Assembly: GCA_964020085.1 (NCBI GenBank)
Contig: OZ026597.1
Span: 17,203,609 to 17,267,608, forward strand
Reading direction: 5' to 3'
DNA from: Micromussa lordhowensis
Taxonomy: Eukaryota > Cnidaria > Anthozoa > Scleractinia > Lobophylliidae
Length of the DNA: 64,000 bases
Shown here: piece after piece, positions 57,672 to 64,000 of the stretch
How positions within the stretch are numbered: position 1 is the first letter of the stretch
How the letters are laid out: every line of letters starts with the position of its first letter
Program-made: the position numbers and the translations under genes
Notes under the pieces: model-generated
The model's input: only the letters and a program-made list of their open reading frames with translations
Database searches by the model: none
Told to the model about the DNA's origin: nothing

Positions 57672-60450
57672 TGAATCCGCCTATAGGCGTCCTCTCATTT
57701 ACTTGCACAAGCAGTAGTGGCCCAGCTTTTTCCTCTAGTCTCCACGTACCGCAGCCTATCCCTAATTCCCCAATTTTAATTGCTCAGCCAGATTCTCAAT
57801 CCTCAATGCAGCTTGAGATTGAATAGTATCACATACTTGTGAGTCAAGAAACCTGTTTGTCTTACCGGTTCACAGCAACTGGTTGAGGTGTTACGTTAGA
57901 TATTATATATCTTGATATTCAGTTGTGGGCCTGGTTCAAACGATTGAACTTGTAGTAACTGCTGGGACATCTTTTTATGTGCAAATGCAAATGAGCGAAA
58001 GTCAATCGGAATAAAGCCAACGAAGGTATCGGCAAATTTCGGAAAGCCATCGAATTAAAGCCTTCGCGAAACCATTGAAACTCCTAGATTAGAAATCTTG
58101 GATGCGTGGAGTTACGCACTTATTTACCACGCAATTGTACGTCTGATCTCCCAGACAATTATTACGCAATAATCTCTATTTTAAGTTATCCCAGGTTTGT
58201 AGAACTTCACTAGTTCACTGTGTTCCACCCTTTGCGATTGCCTTTTGGTGACCCCCAAAAACCTCCTGGAGTAGTCCAAGTCCAAAATTGTCTTTAAAGT
58301 GCCAAATTGGCCCTAGAAGCTTTGCCTTTCTCTGGTAATCAATCATTTTTGGAGCACTTTGTTCATAAAAGTTTAAAATTCTAGATTGAACGCCGCCTTT
58401 CATCATTACTCGTTTATTGTTTAGATATCGAAGTGCTAAACGTTTTGGCGCATGAAAAGTTCGACATTTGAACCTAAGGCCCGTTACTCAGATTACTGCT
58501 GTGCAGTATTATACACAATGTCAAATGCTAGTTAGTAAAAAAATGCCTTATTCATAATTAAGATTACTATCTGGCTAGGCCTTTAAAGTAGAGCCGGAAA
58601 AAGGATTTTAGGGCACGTTTTAGCTTTTAGAACAATATTATCCACCAAGTCAAATGCCTAATATACATGGTTAAGAATAACAAAGTAATTGGCTAGGCCT
58701 ATATAGAGCCAAGTAGGAATTCAGTTAGTTTCTGACAGTTAGTTTTTTTTCCCAACTTCTTATCGTCATGTTAAACAGCTCATCTATAGTCCATGTCTTG
58801 GCCGAACACTCCTCTCGGGGAGTAAGAGGAGGGGAAAAGTGTTTACTCGTGTCCTCTATATATCTACTGATTTCCATGAGCGATGAGCCTGGTCTGTAGT
58901 CTTCGAGAAGCTCACGACATCGTACATAGGATCAGCTTGATACATCAAATAAGCTTTCCTGCAAGTGAATCACGTGTCGTGCTTATAGAAAATCACAATA
59001 ATTGCACGATTACTATAAGTTTTGGAAATCTTCGCAATGCTGTCAGTATCTGACCTGAAGTCATGCAACCCAAAATTTAAGTTCAAATATTTATGATCAG
59101 ATTTATTTTTATAAGCTTATATTTAAGTTGGTGGTGTTCACTATCATGATTATCTCCCCTAACAAGAGTTCTCTCTGTAGCATTGGTTAAGCTGTCTCTA
59201 GCATTCGCTCCCTAGGGCCTGAAAAGAAAAACCGAGAAACAATAATTATAAAACAGATCGTCTATGCTTACATTCGATCGATAGCAATGCTACAGTTTAC
59301 TAACAAATCTACCAGGATTTACAAGATCATCGAGAGCTACAGAGGACGGTTGTGTGCGATTTTGCGGTTGAGTTTTTGAATTTTCCGAGTTTTTTCCTTC
59401 AATTGCCATATGTCAAAATGAAAATAAATGACATCAGCTTAGACTGATTTGCCATCCCACCCCCACCCTCACCCCAACCCCTTTCCTCCCTTAAAGGGGG
59501 AGATAAAAGTTTTTTCAAGTACGATTTTTTTTTTCACGTTGTGAGTTAGGTCATGTCACATGATTACTAATTTTTTATCATGAATTTGAAAGTATTTTGG
59601 TAGACAACAAATTAATTCGGTACGGTTACGGCTGGTAAAAGACAAAACCAGGCAACAAAGGTTTTTGTTTTTACTTCAAAGGTACTTTGAGGATACCGAA
59701 CATTTAGTCGCATTTTTTAATAAAAATTAGGTAGGATTCAATATTTTTTTACAAACGTGTTCATTTTAAAAACGAGGCCGCTGTCACTCTCTTCAATAAC
59801 AAGCTTAAAATAATCTCAAAGTTTGTTTCTCTTTAAGAACGTCTTGCATACAATAAAGCTAAAAAAACAAATACAAACGAAAAATATATATAAAGCTAAA
59901 AACAAACTTGTTAGATCACCTTATTAGTCCTTTTGTTATCTTCACTGTACTGAGTTACTATTGTAAGACAAGTAGTAGTATTTAGTAGTAGTGCACGAAT
60001 ATATATCCCGCTTATTACATTATCCAAAAACCACGGCCTTTTGAAGTATAGTTGTAGTAGACTCTGGTTGAACACTAACTTGTAGTTAAGTCCCTTGTTC
60101 ATAGTTCATTGTTCACGAGCTTTGAACGAATGAACTGGCGAACGAAAATTTCTGACCATTAGTCACGAAAAATTGAGTTCTTTTTGTCACTGAAGAGACA
60201 GTCTGCATGCTTTGTTACTTCTGTTTTATTCAGTTATTTCCGACGCTGCAAACAACGGATCAAGAGTCTGCTACAGTTGTTTGAATTTCTATTTTTATAT
60301 ACAAGCAGCTCGGTTTGCTTAGCAATGTAGTTTTTATAAATAAAGCTGATTTCAATATCAGATGCGTTCAGGTGGTTGGATCTGATCATTGAATCTAGTT
60401 TAGAAGTACCATTCACGGGAGTGAGGGAGCGAGCCAACCAAGAAGCAAGT
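57000..60450. other. Gene-poor region
   Basis: AT-rich sequence without a supported gene. Open frames such as 57641-57826 lack a usable in-frame acceptor. C-rich runs at about 59457-59490 are low complexity. Confidence 0.5.
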
Positions 60451-60457
60451 CGGACAG

Positions 60458-60990
60458 TCGGTCCGTCTGTCCGTCCACCCGTCAGCTAGTTAGTTAGTCG
60501 TCAGTCAGTCAATTACGTCAGCTAGTCAGTCCGTCCGTCAGTCAGTCAGCTAGTTAGTCAGTCGTAAGTCAGTCAGTTAGTCAATCAGCCAATTATGTCA
60601 GCTAGTCAACAAGCCAGTCAGTCAGCCAGTTAGTCAGTCGTCAGTCAGTCAATCAGTCAATTATGTCAGCCAGCCAGTCAGTCGGTCAGTCTGTCCGTCC
60701 ACCAGTCAGCCAGTCTGTCAGTTAGTCAATCAGTCAATTGCGTCAGCTAGTCAGCCAGCCAGTCCGTCCGTCAGCCAGCCAGTTAGTCAGTCAATCAGTT
60801 AGTCAATTGCGTCAGCTTGTCAGCCAGTCATTTCGTCCGTAAGCCAGTCAGTCAGTTAGTCAATCAGTCAATTAAGTCAGCCAGCCAGTCGGTCAATCAG
60901 CCAGCCAGCCAGTCAGTCAGTCAGTCAGACAGCCAGTAAGTCAGTCAATTAGCCAGTCGGTCAGTCAGCCACTCAGTCAGTCAGACAGCC
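60458..60990. repeat. GTCA-type satellite with higher-order structure
   Basis: About 530 bp of GTCA with GCCA, GTTA and GTCC variants. A CAATTAYGTCAGC or CAATTGCGTCAGC marker recurs near 60511, 60591, 60658, 60735, 60812 and 60869, so variants are arranged in a higher-order unit of roughly 57-80 bp. Confidence 0.88.
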
Positions 60991-61863
60991 TAATTCCCAG
61001 ACGGTCTGAATGAGAGCGAGCGACCTCGGACCATTTTATAAGAATCAAGTTGCCAGTCAGAGTACTGAATATCTACTGGTTAACCACACGAAGTTAACTG
61101 CTTCATTCCTTCTCTCCAGGTGGAAATTAAATGCTTACTTTATATTGGCACGATCGGGCTGGGTTGAACAGTCACGCAATCAAAAATACAAATCGTCACC
61201 CTTCAATAAATTAAGTCAAGAATCTGAGATATGGTAGATGATTGATACATACACAACCTTGCCAAGATCGTAGTCTATGCGGTTTTTCATTTGCGCGTTA
61301 TTCGGAAAGGTGTTACACCCATATTGATAGAGCTTTGTATGGAGACGCCATGTTGGTGTTTGTCGGAGGGGAGCACCAACATGGTGACCGTAAAGTGACA
61401 GAAACACCTATCTGTTCAGTAGTAGTAAAACCTTGGCGACCATTCTAATGTCACGCAACGCATAAACTTGGAAATTCAAACGTCCTCTATGACAAAACAA
61501 AGAACCCCGTCGAGCTTTAACGTTGTAGAACACGTCAAGTTTTTAGAGGCTCATCTGATGAAACTGAAACTTCAGAAGAAATGGTAATTTTTAATTTTGG
61601 AAAAATGATGACGTCACATGAAAACTAAGAATAGCTCTTTCAATTTTTGATCTGTATACGGCATGAACTGAAAATGACCAAATAAATAAATAAATAAATA
61701 GCTTATTAACACTTCTGGCAGTTAAAAACTGAATTAACAGTGTAGATCACAAAGTAAAACCAAAAGATAGAATCCAAAGATAGAATCCTATCGTGAACTT
61801 TTGGCAAAGGAGTAAGAGAGTGAATCTAGAAAAACAAAGCAGAAATTTTCATATTCCAGTGTA

Positions 61864-61942
61864 AAGCCGTGGCCAAACAGGGTCGCAAGAAGACGCAAGT
61901 TGAAAACTTGCGTCTACTTGCGACTCCGTTTGGCCAGGGCTT
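61864..61942. repeat. Long near-perfect hairpin
   Basis: 79-bp inverted repeat. The left arm carries AAGCC, TGGCCAAAC, GTCGCAAG and AGACGCAAGTT; the right arm mirrors it with AACTTGCGTCT, CTTGCGA, GTTTGGCCA and GGCTT. Stem of about 35 bp with a few mismatches and a loop of 2-4 bases. Could be a small MITE or a hairpin RNA source; 570 bp upstream of the UBE2Q-like ATG. Confidence 0.8.
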
Positions 61943-62515
61943 AATTTTGAAAATCGGTCATATTTACTATGCTGATAAGGATAGCAGCCTGCTCCCCGCG
62001 GCGTTCACTAAGGAGAAGCTAAAAACCCCTGGGTTTTTTATCCCTATCTCACTGCTCCGTAAGTAAATGAACACTTGGAGCAAACTAAAATAGGTACAGA
62101 AAGAGAAACTCTTCGTTTTATATCTCGTTTTGAGTCTAACAGCAAAAGGCAACTGAATTGCAGTTGTCTGGGTAACATAACCTGCAGAGCAGGCGGATTA
62201 GCAGAGTAGAGCGCGGAGGGCGATACACGAGCTCGTGGTCGCGCAGTCTCCCTCTCTCCTTTCATCTCATCCCGTGAAAAGAGAACGTTCTTTTTCCCCT
62301 TCTCCCTTTCAAAAACACACAGGAAATTAAACCTGAAGCAACGAGTCTCACCCCTCCCCCGTCAAACCTCTCATAATTTCCTCTGCGATGTGGTCAGCGG
62401 TTGACAACTTCAGACTCTTTACCCAAAGATGCGAAATTTCCTTTCGGATGATTTGTTTGTTGATGGAAGCTGTTCCCAGTAAAAGGTAGCTCTCGCTATT
62501 GCCTGAGCAAGGCAA

Positions 62516-62674
62516 ATGTCCAAGTTTCAAGAGCTTAAAAGGGAGCTTAGTATCCTTGAGAAAACCTTTGGCTCGCGGCATGAACATTTCCGCGTTGAAG
62601 CCAACGGTTTGGATGAAGTGACATACCGATTCTTCACTCCAGATGGTGAACATGTAGTCCACTGCAATATCTAT
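62516..62674 (+). CDS. UBE2Q2-like: UBE2Q2-like ubiquitin-conjugating enzyme, exon 1
   Basis: Start exon. ATG at 62516, with an in-frame TGA four codons upstream; donor TAT|GTAAGC at 62675, phase 0. Encodes 53 residues beginning MSKFQELKRELSILEKTFGS and ending VVHCNIY. The pattern of a short helix, then HFRV, DEVTYRF and HCNI, matches from memory the start of the UBE2Q family (RWD-like N-terminal domain). UBE2Q proteins are E2 enzymes that carry activated ubiquitin on a catalytic cysteine in a C-terminal UBC domain, in cytosol and nucleus. The length of the N-terminal leader fits UBE2Q2 rather than the longer UBE2Q1. Confidence 0.88.
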
Positions 62675-62781
62675 GTAAGCCAAGTTTGATTTCTTGTTAC
62701 CGTTGACAAACCCTTTTAGGGCATTAATTACGGAAAGGATGTTAAAATAGTTTCAATTTTGATGTCTCCCGCGTCAAACAG

Positions 62782-62889
62782 GAATCTTATCCTAACCCGC
62801 CTCCGATGTGGTTCGCCGAGAGCGAAGATGCGAAAATCACTCAAATAGTCGAGTTCTTGAGCAGTATTGAGCCTTCTGCGCCTAATTTG
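62782..62889 (+). CDS. UBE2Q2-like: UBE2Q2-like, exon 2
   Basis: Acceptor GCGTCAAACAG|GAATCT and donor TTG|GTAAGA; 36 codons in phase 0. Begins ESYPNPPPMWFAESEDAKIT, the family hallmark (ESYP..PP.WF..S.D) that forms the core of the RWD-like fold, and ends IEPSAPNL. Introns on either side are about 100 bp, unusually short for this window. Confidence 0.92.
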
Positions 62890-62990
62890 GTAAGATGGTT
62901 TTGCTTTCCTTTTGCTTGAACACGACTTTCCTTTGTAATACACGGGTAGTCCGCATTGCATAGCTGACATTCACTTTTCTTATCTGGCAG

Positions 62991-63092
62991 CTTCTTCGCT
63001 CGACAAAGCACTTGGTCAAGGAGTTATACACATGGCAAAATCTTCCTATACCATCACACGTAGACAACTTGGATCTTGTGCAGCTTATACAC
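62991..63092 (+). CDS. UBE2Q2-like: UBE2Q2-like, exon 3 (gene continues beyond window)
   Basis: Acceptor CTTATCTGGCAG|CTTCTT and donor CAC|GTAGGT; 34 codons in phase 0. Reads LLRSTKHLVKELYTWQNLPI then PSHVDNLDLVQLIH, equivalent to the LLRQQLKWLI..LC.LYNLP segment of vertebrate UBE2Q2 as I recall it. The UBC domain with the catalytic cysteine is not in the window; the last 0.9 kb looks like intron. Confidence 0.9.
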
Positions 63093-64000
63093 GTAGGTTA
63101 CCTTATCATTTTGCTGTTTATTTGTTTTGAACATTTTATCGAATGCAGAGGAGTGATTTTATGCTGTACATGCACATTACATGTGACTCGATATTTCTTC
63201 CACTTTCTTCGCCACTTTCGGGTCGTTCAATTCACATCGGAATATCGTATTATTTTTCTTACACCGAAATGTAATGGGCTTTTAACCGGAAGTGGGACGC
63301 TTAACTTCGATGTAGTTAGCTTAGAAATTTATGATATGTAGCAAGTTTCTAACTTCGCATTGTCGACGCGAGCAAGAAGCTTAAATACATGTATGTCTTT
63401 TGCAAGTGTGGTGAACGAACCGGGAAAGTCCTTAATGAAATTTGAGAGCAGCGAGCGCGTGATTGGGCGTTTTATAACTAATGCATGCATAAAATTTTTA
63501 AGTTGTTTGCATGGTAGATTTTTTATTGCTTGAAATGACACGGCATTATGGATATGGCTAGTAATGCCCCACTTGTTGTGTACACTGCTGGTTCACAGAA
63601 TTACCAGACATAAACTACTCAATGACAAATATTGAAAGATTTGTATAAATGTTATAAGAATTTAAACTACATGCTGTTTGTTTACATAGTGCTTCAAATA
63701 ATGCCAATCTATTTGTTTCTTAACTGATGCACGGATCAAATTCACACTGTAGGAACATCGACATCCCTGTCCCAGGCATAACTGTGGCATTTGACAAGTG
63801 CCCCGGGGGTTGGGAATTTGACATCTGTGCTCATTGGCATACAGGCACCAGCAGATTTGGCGGTGGTGGGGTGGGGGTGGGTGATCTTCTTGCTTGAAAA
63901 AATTATACAATGCCCAAAGTGGTGAGTGTTAAAATCAGGATACAAATGCACTCAAATTACTGTGTTGACAAAAATGTTCACAATTCTCACATGAAACCAT
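63093..64000 (+). other. UBE2Q2-like intron 3, 5' part
   Basis: No further exon seen before the end. A GC-richer patch at about 63760-63890 (GTGGCATTTGACAAGTGCCC and a G-rich tract) looks like a dispersed repeat rather than coding sequence. Confidence 0.5.

Noticed and set aside
57641..57826. 61-codon frame resembling a low-complexity C-terminus
   Set aside because: The only nearby acceptor (ending 57630) puts this frame out of phase, and no upstream exon was found.
62348..62683. 111-codon minus-strand frame
   Set aside because: It is antisense to the UBE2Q2-like first exon, which has family sequence similarity and proper splice sites.

Overview
The window looks like nuclear DNA from an anthozoan cnidarian, probably a stony coral. 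It is AT-rich, with sparse genes split by long introns and many short palindromic repeats of the type common in coral genomes. It also carries a Ty3/gypsy element and a tRNA-derived SINE. Species cannot be fixed from the sequence alone.

Layout. Positions 1-4096 hold nothing recognisable. Gene A (+; exons 4097-4166, 9279-9691, 10185-10412) encodes a 236-residue protein of no family I recognise. The next 3 kb holds two MITE-like repeats and a 19-bp minisatellite. From about 13.7 to 33.8 kb lies tRNA array 1. It is a tandem array of minus-strand tRNA-Leu(CAG) genes in units of roughly 570 or 990 bp, interrupted by a palindromic insertion, a MITE and a 4.56-kb intact Ty3/gypsy retrotransposon. 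A spacer (33.8-40.1 kb) holds a 3967-bp TTAA-flanked DNA transposon and a copy of the 5' region of gene B. Array 2 (40.07-49.81 kb) repeats the tRNA units and is followed by a second, longer copy of the same spacer (to 53.56 kb). That copy runs into gene B (+; candidate exon 50131-50179, exons 54718-55076 and 56199-56417), a paralogue of gene A with the same intron phases. After a gene-poor stretch with a GTCA satellite, the first three exons of a UBE2Q2-like ubiquitin-conjugating enzyme (+) start at 62516; the gene runs off the end.

In all there are 34 tRNA-Leu loci: 29 are full length or one base short, 16 of these are identical over all 84 bases, and 5 are truncated or deleted. All lie on the minus strand and all with an anticodon read CAG. 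Related sub-blocks occur in both arrays with the same MITE in the same place, so the region grew by unit expansion plus larger block duplication. Three insertions (the retrotransposon, the TTAA element and a 1373-bp repeat) have a matching uninserted site in the sister copy, which allows their order and junctions to be read directly.

The strongest unusual signals are the tRNA-Leu array itself, the abnormal junction of the retrotransposon (15-bp duplication and LTRs that differ only in a 7-base block), and the duplicated 5' region of gene B between the arrays.
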